From: Trifolium pratense
Taxonomy: Eukaryota; Streptophyta; Magnoliopsida; Fabales; Fabaceae
DNA: 64,000 bases
Reading direction: 5' to 3'
NCBI RefSeq assembly: GCF_020283565.1
Contig: NC_060063.1
Location: 18,852,720-18,916,719, forward strand
Below the pieces are notes generated by a model. It saw only the letters and a list, made by a program, of their open reading frames with translations, had not been told where the DNA came from and searched no databases. The translations under genes and the position numbers were made by a program. Positions 10,371-20,787 of this stretch are shown piece by piece. The number at the start of each line of letters is the position of its first letter. The stretch's first letter is position 1.

Positions 10371-11069
10371 ATCTCCCCCTTTGGCAAATTTTGGCTAAAA
10401 CAATATTAGACCAGTATATAGAGAGATAAGTAGCATCAGAGGCAATGCAACAGCGGAATAAAACACAACTAGCCTCATGGAACAACACAAGAGAGAAATA
10501 AACTCTCATAGTAATGCTAAGAAATAGGAGAAATAAACTCCTAATAGTTTAAGGCGCATTCCTTCAATATAAGAACAACAGGGAAAAATAAATTCCCATA
10601 AACATCTGAGAAAAATAAATTCTCAGTCATAGTAGATAGAGGACTTGGTAGTCAGGTGCCATAACACTTGGCACAACATTTGTCAACTCATACATTCAGG
10701 TGATCAAGAGATATTATCACTCACACTCCCACTAAATTCATGCATACAAACATCAGATAGAGAAAGAATATTCACTACTCCCCCTCAATACGAACATACA
10801 AGCATTAGCACAGAAACAGTCACCAGATGTGAGAACATCTGTCTACACACTTGTCACACACACACACACACACACACACACTACTCCCCCTTTTTAGCCA
10901 CAATTTAGACAAACATCATGCATAGGAAATCATAGGGTAGCAGACAATAGAAGTGCCAGAGTGCAATTATTATAGACCACAAAGCACACACAGGTGCTAG
11001 AAATTCAGGGCCTTGCCCATAAAAGAAACACCAAAAGTACATCAGAAACAAATAAGAAAACATCAGAAA
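10371..11069 (-). other. 3' untranslated region with repeated polypurine tracts
   Basis: This stretch between the env-like frame and the LTR holds no gene. It has three copies of the purine tract on the minus strand (complements at 10371-10382, 10777-10787 and 10884-10899), the first abutting the LTR as the plus-strand primer. A CA microsatellite lies at about 10855-10881. The same arrangement recurs in the other SIRE-type element (27359-28198). Confidence 0.7.
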
Positions 11070-12383
11070 TCATATTGAAGAACTTTCATCAGAGTCCTCC
11101 ATCAAATCCTCAGAGCCATCTTCAGAGCCACTAGTTCCTTCTCCTTCTAGTCCATCAGGCTCACCCTCAACAGTCTCAGCAGCCTCCTCAGCCTTGAGTG
11201 CCTCAATCACACGATCTATTTTCAGCTTCCTTGCCTCAAGAGCTCTGCTTGCTTCAGTCAGATCTGCAATTATCTGCTTCCTAGAGAGTATACCAGCCTG
11301 GACAGATGTGCCAACACCTGCTGCAGCATTTGTCCCATCCAGCAACCTCTGCTCAATAACCAACACCCCTTTCCTTTTACAAGGAACATCAGAGCTTCTT
11401 AGTATATCTGGGTGTTGCTCAAGTATTATATTGCATAGCAGAGTGGGGAGAGCAACTGGCTTCTCAACAGCATAAGTCAAAGCATGGCTTAAAGTTTCTT
11501 GAAAGAAATAAGATCCATAGTCAAAGTTGGCCTTGGTACCCACAGCATAGATAAACTTTCCCAAACCTCTAGCCACATCCCCTGAGTGGGTTGTAGGCAC
11601 CCAATTATGGGCAGCAATCCTATTCAAAACAGCATAAAATGGAGAGAGGGAAGTTGCAGCCAACTTAGCCTTGCTTGGCCATACCTTAATTCTTCCACCA
11701 GTGAGGACCTTGCAGACCTCATTGTCTGTGACCTTTAGAGGAGCCACTTCATCAGAATTTCTTTGCAAATGTTGGTTGATCACAGTTGGTGAGAACTTAA
11801 CACATTTACCACGAACAAATACCTGCCTGTATTCAGGACTTGCTGGATCATTACAGTTGTCAGCCACATTTATCAAAAATTCTTTGACAAGCCTGTCATA
11901 GCACTTGTCCAAACCCACCACAATTTTCATCAATCCTGCATACTCAAGAGCTTCAACAATACTAGAACATTCAAGAATATCAGCTTTCAAATTTCTTTCT
12001 AGAGCCAGCCTCCTATGATATACAAATTTCCATCTTGCAGACCCATTTTCTAGATGGAATGAGACATTATCCAAAGGGGCATAGGGAACAGTTTGAGGGA
12101 CTTTCTTTCTTCCTATGCTCTTCCTAGAAGTGCTGCCAGATGCAGCAACATCTGTCTCTGGTTCAAAATCAGAATCACTGTTTGGTGGAGCTTTTGTTTT
12201 CTTAGTTTCAGTTCTGGGAACCACTTTACTGACAGGTTTTGGAGGTCCATACAGAGGCTTTTTACCAGTATCTTTAGAAGGTTTGGGTGGTTGGACAGGT
12301 GTGTTAGCAGTCTCTACACCTTTACAAGCTCTACTTCTAGTTCTCCTAGCCACACTAGCTTCAGAATTTGCAGGAATAGTACA
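11070..12383 (-). pseudogene. SIRE env-like protein, second module, no ATG start
   Basis: Open frame of about 438 codons after an in-frame TGA at 12386-12384. It starts with a basic, proline-rich segment (A-R-R-T-R-S-R-A-C), then a domain of the putative plant transposon protein type: L-V-K-E-F-L-I-N-V, V-R-G-K-C-V-K-F-S, I-N-Q-H-L, and a later F-I-Y-A-V-G region. It ends in an acidic, serine-rich tail. Such frames follow pol in SIRE/Maximus elements and are called env-like; their function is unknown. I see no signal peptide or membrane segment. The codon just before A-R-R-T is GTG (12353-12351), where an ATG might be expected, so the start may have been lost by mutation. It could instead be the continuation of the upstream frame after a frameshift. 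Confidence 0.75.
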
Positions 12384-12637
12384 TCATCAACCGGGGCATC
12401 CTCTTGGTTCAGCTCATTAGCTAATTGGGCAGCCCTTGCAGCAGCTTCATCTAGACGTTCATTCTCAACCCTTTGATTTTCAAGACTCTGAAACAACTTG
12501 GAATCTATCCAGCAAACCTTGAAAGCAGACAGACGCTGTGCAGTAGCAGTAATAGCCTCAAGCTTGGCACGCTCATACTCCTCATGACTATATGAAGTCA
12601 ACCTTTTCAATCCAGCCCTTGCTAAACCATCCTTCAT
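12314..12637 (-). pseudogene. Frame-shifted C-terminal coiled-coil part of env-like module 1
   Basis: This 107-codon frame starts at an ATG overlapping the TGA of the preceding frame (ATGA at 12637-12634) and is rich in Glu, Ala and Leu, with a likely coiled coil (Q-R-V-E-N-E-R-L-D-E-A-A-A-R-A-A). It reads as the natural C-terminus of the preceding protein, so a one-base shift is the simplest explanation. Re-initiation at the ATGA overlap is the alternative. The last residues, after D-A-P-V-D-D, look non-native. Confidence 0.65.
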
Positions 12638-14697
12638 AAGATGTCTTCACCCACAGCATCCAAAGCATTGCAGATCTTGGCCTTAAGAAGTGACACCTCT
12701 ATATCCACATCAGAGGGACACACCAAGAACTTGTCCTTAATCTGAGATAACCTAAGTAAGTCATTATAAAGCTGAGTGGATAGGTTACCAAATGGGTCAG
12801 AGGATGAGGGTGAGATATTAGGAATGGTAGGGAGATTTGGTGATTTATTAGCAGGGTTGTCAATGATAACAACTTCTGCCTCTGAAGGCTTAGGAGCACA
12901 AGTGTGAATACGCTCAGGAGAAGCATGTTCAGCACTTGGATTTGGTTGAGGTTCAGGAGTTGAGTTAGGAGATGAGTGTTCAGGAGATTTGTGTGTAGAT
13001 GTTAGTTCAGGAGATTTAATTGGAGAAGGTTGTTTGGTGGGAGAAACTTGTTCAGTGGCTGGAGTATTTGGTTCAGGTTCAGATGATGGAATGGTAGATG
13101 ATTCTATTTGTGGTTGGGTTGGAGGTGATTTTGGTTTAGGGGGTGATGAAGATTTAGGATTGAAAGTTTGATTATTTAGGGGGTCAGGGCTAAGATGTTT
13201 TTCAAGTTCTGAAAGAGGGTTATCAGAGGTTGAAATGTTAGCAGGTTCAGGAAGTATAGTTCTAAGGGGTTTGGTAAAACCTATTCCAACTTCAGCTTCA
13301 TTAAAAACAAACTTAGAAGACTTACCTTTAGGATCAGGAACTTGTTTTCTACGTAACTTGGCACCAATAGTCTCTTCATCAAATTTAGTTTCATCTTCAG
13401 ATTCAGTCTCATCAGATGAACTGTCTACCTCAACAACGATAGGCTCTTTAGAAGATCCTTCAGCAGCCTTGTTAGCAACATCCTCACGTTTCTTGTTAGT
13501 CCTCTGTTCAGCCACAGATTGCTCCACTTTAATCTTCTTCTGAGCCAGGAGATCTGGCTTAGGTTGTTCAACTTGAGAATCAGCTTTCCTCTTTGGTCTC
13601 CTTGTAGGATTGTACATGTTTACAGGAGCTGGAGGAATCATACTCCTATCAACAGTAAACCCTTCTTTCCTCAGAACTTCCAAATAATCTTGAATGATGT
13701 GCTCAACATCCATTTCAGAGATTACTGGATATCCATCCACATAAAGACGATCTTCAAGACGAGCAGAGAACTCTTGTGGAGGTGAAACCAACTTAGTAGA
13801 GATGAGACGCATCTTGGTAAGAAAGCTTGCATTCAGAATTTCAAGAGTGAACTTCTTCTCAACAAGTTCTGGATAAAACTTCTTCAGATTTTGCACAACG
13901 TGACCTTGATACAGAAGATCTGACAGCAGCCTAGGATAAACAATGGTCGTTTTCCTCTGAGATTTGCTTGAGAAGATTGCTTCACAGATCCTCTCAAAGA
14001 AATATTCTCCTAGATTCACCTTATTTCCTTTCAGAAGGAAGTACAGCAGATGACGATGAGTCCAGGAGATTGTATCAGTGCCACCAACCCTTGGACTGAT
14101 AGCTGCTAAGATGATCTTGAAAAGTACTCTGCATTCATCAGTCAAACCCTTGACTTTGCCTTTCAGCTTCAAATCAGTGCAAATCAGATGCAGAAGATCA
14201 TCTCTGTATCTGGTATCCTTCTCAAAAACATCTAACTCTATCCCAGAGTTAGGCAAACCAAGCAGCGCATTGAAGTGAATAGGAGAGAACGCCATATTCA
14301 AACCACAGATATTAGACCTAATCTGTGTACCAGTGAATTCCAAAAGACCCATTTCCTTCCTAGTTTTTCCTTTCAGACTAGGATCTCGTTCGATTGCTGC
14401 ACGTTCTTCCTTTTGAGCTTCAAACTTGTCAAAAACCTTAGCTTTCATCCAGAATTTCTTCAAAAGATCTGGATAGATAGGACCATTAAGCATGTCGAAG
14501 TACTTATCCCAACCTTGAGTGGAGAAGTACTTTTTCACATCAAACCCATTTGCCTGTAAACTGTCGAAATAAACCATCTTCTCTGATAGAAAGATAAGTT
14601 CAGATTCTGGAAACTCCATCTCGTTCCCAACGAGCTGAAGATTTCTGAACATGAATGGAGGGATCTTTGATGTAGAAGAAGACGAAGCACCAGCCAT
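12634..14697 (-). CDS. SIRE env-like protein, first module
   Basis: Frame of 687 codons from the ATG at 14697 (M-A-G-A-S-S-S-S-T-S-K); an open stretch upstream to 14802 lacks an ATG and looks like 5' UTR. The N-terminal 350 residues form a domain of the putative plant transposon protein type (L-L-K-K-F-W-M-K-A-K, then N-M-A-F-S-P-I-H-F-N-A-L-L-G-L). A basic region follows (R-R-P-K-R-K, a possible nuclear signal), then an acidic stretch and a long Pro/Ser/Thr-rich region with repeated S-P-E and K-S-P motifs. I see no membrane segment. It lies 450 bp past the pol stop on the same strand, the usual SIRE order. Its function is unknown. The C-terminus continues in another frame (12637-12314). Confidence 0.8.
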   Translation of the reverse strand: MAGASSSSTSKIPPFMFRNLQLVGNEMEFPESELIFLSEKMVYFDSLQANGFDVKKYFSTQGWDKYFDMLNGPIYPDLLKKFWMKAKVFDKFEAQKEERAAIERDPSLKGKTRKEMGLLEFTGTQIRSNICGLNMAFSPIHFNALLGLPNSGIELDVFEKDTRYRDDLLHLICTDLKLKGKVKGLTDECRVLFKIILAAISPRVGGTDTISWTHRHLLYFLLKGNKVNLGEYFFERICEAIFSSKSQRKTTIVYPRLLSDLLYQGHVVQNLKKFYPELVEKKFTLEILNASFLTKMRLISTKLVSPPQEFSARLEDRLYVDGYPVISEMDVEHIIQDYLEVLRKEGFTVDRSMIPPAPVNMYNPTRRPKRKADSQVEQPKPDLLAQKKIKVEQSVAEQRTNKKREDVANKAAEGSSKEPIVVEVDSSSDETESEDETKFDEETIGAKLRRKQVPDPKGKSSKFVFNEAEVGIGFTKPLRTILPEPANISTSDNPLSELEKHLSPDPLNNQTFNPKSSSPPKPKSPPTQPQIESSTIPSSEPEPNTPATEQVSPTKQPSPIKSPELTSTHKSPEHSSPNSTPEPQPNPSAEHASPERIHTCAPKPSEAEVVIIDNPANKSPNLPTIPNISPSSSDPFGNLSTQLYNDLLRLSQIKDKFLVCPSDVDIEVSLLKAKICNALDAVGEDIL

Positions 14698-15147
14698 GAT
14701 GGAGTTTAGGGTAAGGGTAGGAACTAACGAGAGAGAAAGAAAGTTTTGTTGAAGGTTTAGAGAGAAAAGAAAGTGTGGGTTGTGAGAGTGAAAAGTGTGC
14801 AAGTGTATTGTGTAAGCTTATTTAAATGAATACAGTTAACACAGAAATGGCAAATTTGGGAAGTTACGCTAATTGACAAAAAATTGAATACTAAAAGTCA
14901 TCATTAACCACCCACTACCTGACACACGTAGACCACGTGCAGAAAATTACTCGGTAACTGCTATTTTAATGGACAACTGTTCAGTAGCAAATACCAAACG
15001 TTTTCCATTTAAATAGTTCAGAGCCTCTGAGTTTTTTAAAATATTCTATCAGAGTTAAGTATTTCAGAGCTTGTGTTTCAGATGTTCTGAATCATAAGTT
15101 CTGATATACATAACCTCTTATACTTTAATTGCCAAAAAAAAAAAATT
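14698..15147 (-). promoter_or_regulatory. Spacer with promoter-like features before the env-like gene
   Basis: Between the pol stop and the env-like ATG, the minus strand has a TATA-like ATTTAAATAA at about 14827-14818. About 100 bases of CT-rich, ATG-poor DNA follow (TTTCTTTCTCTCTCG, then CCTTACCC), resembling a plant 5' UTR. This suggests a separate mRNA for the env-like protein. The rest is AT-rich with repeated CAGAGCTT/TTCTGA words common in this family. Inference from composition only. Confidence 0.4.
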
Positions 15148-18100
15148 TTATTTAGAGATTGAAAACATGTTCAGATGTTTCTTTATAAAATCAAATCTTT
15201 CAACAGGTAAGGCTTTAGTAAATATGTCAGCCCATTGATTTTCAGTATCAACAAACTTAATATCTATAATGCCTCTCTGAACATAATCTCTGATAAAATG
15301 GTGTTTAATTTCAATATGTTTGGCTCTAGAGTGTAGGATAGGATTTTTAGATAAATGAATTGTTGCAGTGTTATCACAATATAAAGGAATATTGTGACTG
15401 CTTACCTGATAATCTTCTAACTGATATTTTAACCAGAGCAGTTGTGTGCAACACTTAGCTGCTGAAATGTATTCTGCTTCTGCTGTAGACAAAGCTATAG
15501 TAGTTTGTCTTTTACTAGCCCAGGAGATAAGGTTTTCACCAACAAATTGACAATTGCCTACTTGTGGATTTTCTTTCAATTTTATCTCCAGCATAGTCAG
15601 CGTCACAGAATCCATTCAGTACATAATCATTGAATTTCTTATAAAGAAGTCCAAGATTAGTTGTTCCTTTCAGATACCTAAAGATTCTCTTTACAGCAGT
15701 AAGATGAGATTCTCTAGGATCTGACTGGAATATTGCACATAAGCAAACACTGAATAAAATATCTGGCCTAGAGGCTGTCAGATAGAGTAAGGAACCAATC
15801 ATACCTCTGTAGACCTTTTGGTCAACTTTTCCTTCATCTTCTGACTTGCTCATGTTGGTAGTTGAATGCATAGGAGTGTTCATTATTTTGCAATCATCTA
15901 GGTTGAATTTCTTCAGAAGTTCTTTAGTATATTTTGATTGATGAACATAAGTTCCTTCCTTCTTCTGATTAATTTGAATTCCAAGAAAGAACTTCAATTC
16001 TCCCATCATGCTCATTTCAAATTCATCCTGCATTATCTTAGAAAAATTCTTGCACAAGGAAGCATTAGTTGAACCAAAAATAATATCATCAACATAAATT
16101 TGAATGATTAAAATGTCTTCTTTGGTTGTTTTTCTAAAGAGTGTGCAGTCAACCTTCCCTTTCTCAAAACCCTTTTCAAGAAGGAAATTACTGAGTCTAT
16201 CATACCAAGCTCTTGGAGCTTGTTTCAGACCATACAGTGATTTCTTCAATTTGAAAACATGTTCTGGGTTTGAGACATCTTCAAAACCAGGAGGTTGCTT
16301 AACATACACTTCTTCAGAAATAAAACCATTTAAGAAGGCACTTTTAACATCCATCTGATACAAGGTTATTCCATGATTAACAGCATAAGATAGAAGTAAC
16401 CTGATTGCTTCAAGTCTAGCAACTGGTGCAAAGGTTTCAGTATAGTCAATCCCCTCTTGCTGACTATAACCTTGTGCAACCAATCTAGCCTTGTTTCTTA
16501 CCACTTCACCTTGTTCATTCAGCTTGTTTCTGAATACCCATTTTGTTCCAATAATGTTCTTGTGTGAAGGTTTGGGCACTAGAGTCCATACATCATTTCT
16601 TTGGAATTGATTCAGCTCTTCTTGCATTGCTACTATCCAAGCATCATCTTTCAGAGCTTCATCAATCTTTGAAGGTTCCATCATAGAGATAAGACCAACT
16701 AAGGATTCCTCATTTCTTAGCTGAGACCTTGTCTTTCTTGGACTATCCTTGTTGCCTAGAATCAGTTCCTCTGGATGAGATGATTTGTATTTGAAAGTAT
16801 TTCTTGGGGGCTCATCATCTTCAGACTCATCATTAGCAGGTTCAGCAGTTGCTTCACTTCTTTGTTGTTCAGAGTCAGTAGGAACTGTTATGTTCAGAGG
16901 TTCTTCAGAGAATGGATGTTCTGAATAGTTTGGAATGACTGAATACTGATCCTCTGATACCTGAAATCTAGACAAACCTTCCACAAACTCTGACACTTGG
17001 TCAGGCTCTTTGTCATCAAATTTGACATGCATACTTTCTTCTACAGTGTGTGTTTCAGAAATATACAGTCTGTATGCTTTTGAGCATTCAGAATATCCTA
17101 TAAAGATACCCTTATAACCTCTAGCATCAAATTTCTTTAGATGGACTTTGTTGTTTAAAATGTAACAAGTACATCCAAACTGATGAAAATAAGAAATGTC
17201 AGGCTTTCTTCCCTTGAACAATTCATAAGCAGTTTTGTTCAACTTAGATCTGATATAGATTCTATTTTGAACATAACATGCTGTGTTTACAGCTTCTGCC
17301 CATAAAAACTTTGCTACATTAGTTTCATGCATCATGGTTCTGGCCATTTCTTGCAGAGTTCTATTCTTCCTTTCAACAACCCCATTTTGTTGAGGAGTTC
17401 TAGGAGAAGAGAATTCATGCAGAATGCCATATTTTTCACAAAAGTTTTCAAAAGGTTCATTTTCAAATTCTCCACCATGATCACTTCTAACTTTTAAAAT
17501 AGTGTAGCCTTTTTCATTTTGAATTTGTTTGCAGAAGACACTAAACTCATCATATGCTTCATCTTTTGTTCTTAGGAATTTTACCCAAGTCCATCTACTG
17601 TAATCATCAACAATCACTAATCCATACTTCTTTCCATTGATTGAGGCAGTGTTAACTGATCCAAATAGATCAATGTGAAGAAGTTCCAATGGTCTTGAGG
17701 TAGAAACAATACTTTTAGGTTTAAAAGAAGATTTTGTAATCTTTCCTTTTTGACAAGAACCACAAAGTGTGTTTGAGTGATACTTGATTTTTGGTAAACC
17801 TCTGACAAGGTCAAGCTTGCTAAGCTTGGAGATTAACCTCCAGTTAGCATGGCCTAACCTCTTATGCCAGATCCATTTTTCTTCACTCAAGGTCAAAAGA
17901 CACATCACTTTTTGTTCATTCAAATCAGAAAGATTTATTTTATAAACATTGTTTTTCCTCAGACCTTTGAATACAGTGGAGTTATCAGATTGTTTGGTTA
18001 CAGTACATGATTCCTTATTAAAGATAACTACATAACCATTGTCACAAAATTGACTTATGCTCAATAGATTATGTTTAAGTCCATCAACTAACCAAACATC

Positions 18101-18307
18101 ATTAATAAATAGGGAAGAATTACCTACTGTACCTGTACCTATTATCTTTCCTTTTTGATTACCTCCAAAGCCAACAGATCCTCCTTCTTTCATAGTCAGC
18201 TTAGAAAATAGTTGTTTGTCACCAGTCATATGCCTTGAACATCCACTATCCAGATACCATGAGTGATTCATGATACTTCTTTGAATGGTAGGCTGTATGA
18301 GAAACAA
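15148..18307 (-). pseudogene. SIRE-type copia pol: protease, integrase, RT, RNase H
   Basis: Minus-strand frame of 923 codons down to 15536, finished in another frame by 15615-15148. Domains in order: protease ([13 protein letters not shown]), integrase zinc segment (W-H-K-R-L-G-H ... C-G-S-C), integrase core ([22 protein letters not shown]), RT with Y-V-D-D at 16085-16096, and RNase H (C-D-A-D-Y-A-G-D ... A-L-S-T-A-E-A-E-Y). All catalytic motifs are present. A single frameshift near 15595-15605 splits RNase H (frames end K-S-T-S-R and resume V-G-N-C-Q-F). The protein opens without an ATG because it continues the gag-pol polyprotein. Apart from this one shift it would be full length. Confidence 0.92.
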
Positions 18308-20718
18308 CTTTAATCACTACGGTGGAATTCTTTATCACAGTTAATGATAAAGTCATTCCAGTATTCTTCCTCTTCACATCTCAAGTTCTGATAGTTAACT
18401 TGAGAGCCTATCAGCCATTTGTCTAGGACATAAGCCTTTCTTCCTTTGCATAGGACTTGTTTCCATGCTCTAGGTAGGACATATCCTTTCCTAGTTGGTA
18501 AATCTGAATGGTACATTATTTCAGCTTTTGGTACCCATCTTCTGGGTCCATACTTGTTAGTCCACAAATGCTTACTATGTTGTTGAGTATTAGAGAAAGA
18601 TTTTGATTTGGAATAATAACTCTTTTGAAAATTTTTCTTAGTTTGAGTTTTGTTATTATTCCAGGACTTGGATTGTTTATGATTCCAAAATTTGTATCTA
18701 TCACCAATCCATTGTTCTGATTGGTTATTTTACTGATTCTAGAATCATAAATAACCTTAGTCCTATATTGCCTCTGAGGTTTGAGGTTTGACTTTCTTTT
18801 AAAAACTTCTGAGCTTTTAGGTTGACTTTTCTCAAGTACTAAAATTCCTCTAGTTCCAGAAGTTGAAGTCTCAGATTTTGAAGTTTTCAGAACATCTGAA
18901 CTAATATTATCAGGTTCTGAATAACTTCTATCTTCTGAGCTTTTCTTCCCAGATCATGAGGAACTTGGTTCCTCTGAGTTGTCATTTCCTAATTCTCTCA
19001 GATCATCATCCTCATTTTCCAGAGTACCAAATTTCTTTCCTTCTTCACTCTGTGGTACAACATAGTAAACCCAAGATTTTCCAACCTTTTTGGGATAAGT
19101 TTTTAGCTTTGAATATGTTCTACCATATTCATAGCCAACTCCCTCTCCTCTATGTCTCATGACATTATAAACAAGATTAGCAGCTTTGCTCTTACCAAGG
19201 TTGAGATGCACAAACTGTTGAAGTGCCATTTCTTGCTCATCAACAGGTTTGTGACACACAGCACATCCTTTTTCAAGATCATTCACTCTATTCAGAGTTT
19301 CTTGATATAAACCTTGAAAATGATCTGTCTGTTCATTCAGAGTGTTAAGCTTTTCTTGTGAAGCTTTTTGTTTACTTAACACTCTGAGATGTTTCTCAAT
19401 TACCTTGTTAAGTGCAGTTATAAGTTGAGATTTAGAACAGTCAGAAAATACCTCATCTGTAACCTCTGAATCTAATTCTGATTCATCCTCTGAATCTGCA
19501 TCTGAGTCAGTTGAAGCCATTAGGGCTAGATTTGCCTCTTCCTCTTCCTCAACTTCTTCCTCAGATGATAGCTCCTCAAAAGTGGCCATCAAACTCTTTT
19601 TCAACTTACTCTTAAATTGTTGCTTCATTGAACTGTATCTTTTGCTCTTGTCTTTGGCAGACATTTCTGGACAATCAGCAATGAAGTGTCCAGGCTTTTT
19701 GCAGTTGAAACAGTTCTTCTGATCATCCTTTTTGCTGACAAAATTTCTTGAGCTGTCCTCTGAAATTCCTTTTGTTCAACCTGTTCCATTGCTGAAACTT
19801 GGTGAATAAAGCAAACTCATCTTCATTCATTTCATCCTCTTGACCATCAGGAGAAGATTCTTCTTCAATATCAAGAAGCTGAGTCTTAAGAGCCTTAAAA
19901 GGAGTCCTAGTTGATTGTAAAGCCACTGACTTGGACTTCTTCTTAGTTTCTGAGTCAGCATTCAGAACCATCTCATGGCTTCTGAGATTGCTTATCAGAG
20001 CTTCAAGACTCAGGGTCTTGAGATTTTGAGCTTCCTCTATTGCAGTGACCTTAGGTCTCCAAGCAATAGGAAGACTCCTCAGAATCTTCTGAACATGGTC
20101 ATAGGTAGAATAACTTCTCTTCAGAGCCTTAAGACCAGATACAAGGATTTGAAACCTTGTAAACATAGTCTCAATACTCTCATCATGTTGCATAGTGAAT
20201 AGCTCATATTGCCTTATCAAGAGACTAGCCTTAGCCTCTTGAACCTTTTCATTACCATCATAGGTAGCACACATAGAGTCAAAGATAGATTTAGCAGAAG
20301 ACTTGTCCTCTATTCTGACATAGTCCTCATGTCTTATAGCACCAACAACAATGTCATTTACTCTGTGATGTTTTGTGTAGGTTTTTAGGTTAGCTGGTGT
20401 GAGTAACTTTCTATGCTCAATGGACAATCTACCATGTTCATTTAAGTTTTCAAAAGTTACTCCCAACTCAACCAAATCCCACAACTCATGATCAATAGCT
20501 GTAATATTGCTATACAGTCTCTCTTTCCACCACTCAAATAATGAAGCATCACCATTGAATATAGGGGCTTTTCTATTGCCACTATGTTCATGTGATTCAT
20601 TACTTAAGTAGTCATAACCATAAGCATTTCTAGGACCACCACCACCACCACCAGCACCACTGGCAGCAGCAGCACTGTCCTCACCAGTTCTAGTACTACT
20701 ATCGTCTCCTCCAGACAT
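18308..20718 (-). pseudogene. SIRE-type copia gag, broken
   Basis: The ATG is at 20718 (M-S-G-G-D-D-S-S). Frame A (20718-19723, 331 aa) carries a glycine run and a UBN2-type gag domain (F-E-W-W-K-E-R, R-S-L-P-I-A-W-R-P-K). A frameshift near 19770 moves the reading to frame B, which holds the CCHC knuckle (C-F-N-C-K-K-P-G-H...C, about 19713-19672) and an acidic coiled-coil region (19664-18954). Frame B is closed by an in-frame TGA at 18956-18954, after which the same frame stays open. The last part, 18567-18310, has the W-V-P-K motif typical of the SIRE gag-protease linker. At least three breaks, so no complete gag can be made from this copy. Confidence 0.85.
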
Positions 20719-20773
20719 AGTGTTCTCACAAGATCTTTACTGTCTCACTGTTAGGTGAAAGTAACAGACCAGT

Positions 20774-20785
20774 GCTCTGATACCA
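20774..20785 (-). promoter_or_regulatory. Primer binding site, initiator tRNA-Met type
   Basis: The minus strand reads TGGTATCAGAGC, two bases inside the LTR edge at 20788. The gag ATG follows after only 55 bases, so this element has a very short leader, unlike the left copia element. Confidence 0.92.
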
Positions 20786-20787
20786 AT

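Noticed and set aside
12093..12476. 127-aa and 101-aa plus-strand frames
   Set aside because: Antisense shadows of the env-like frames with no domain of their own.
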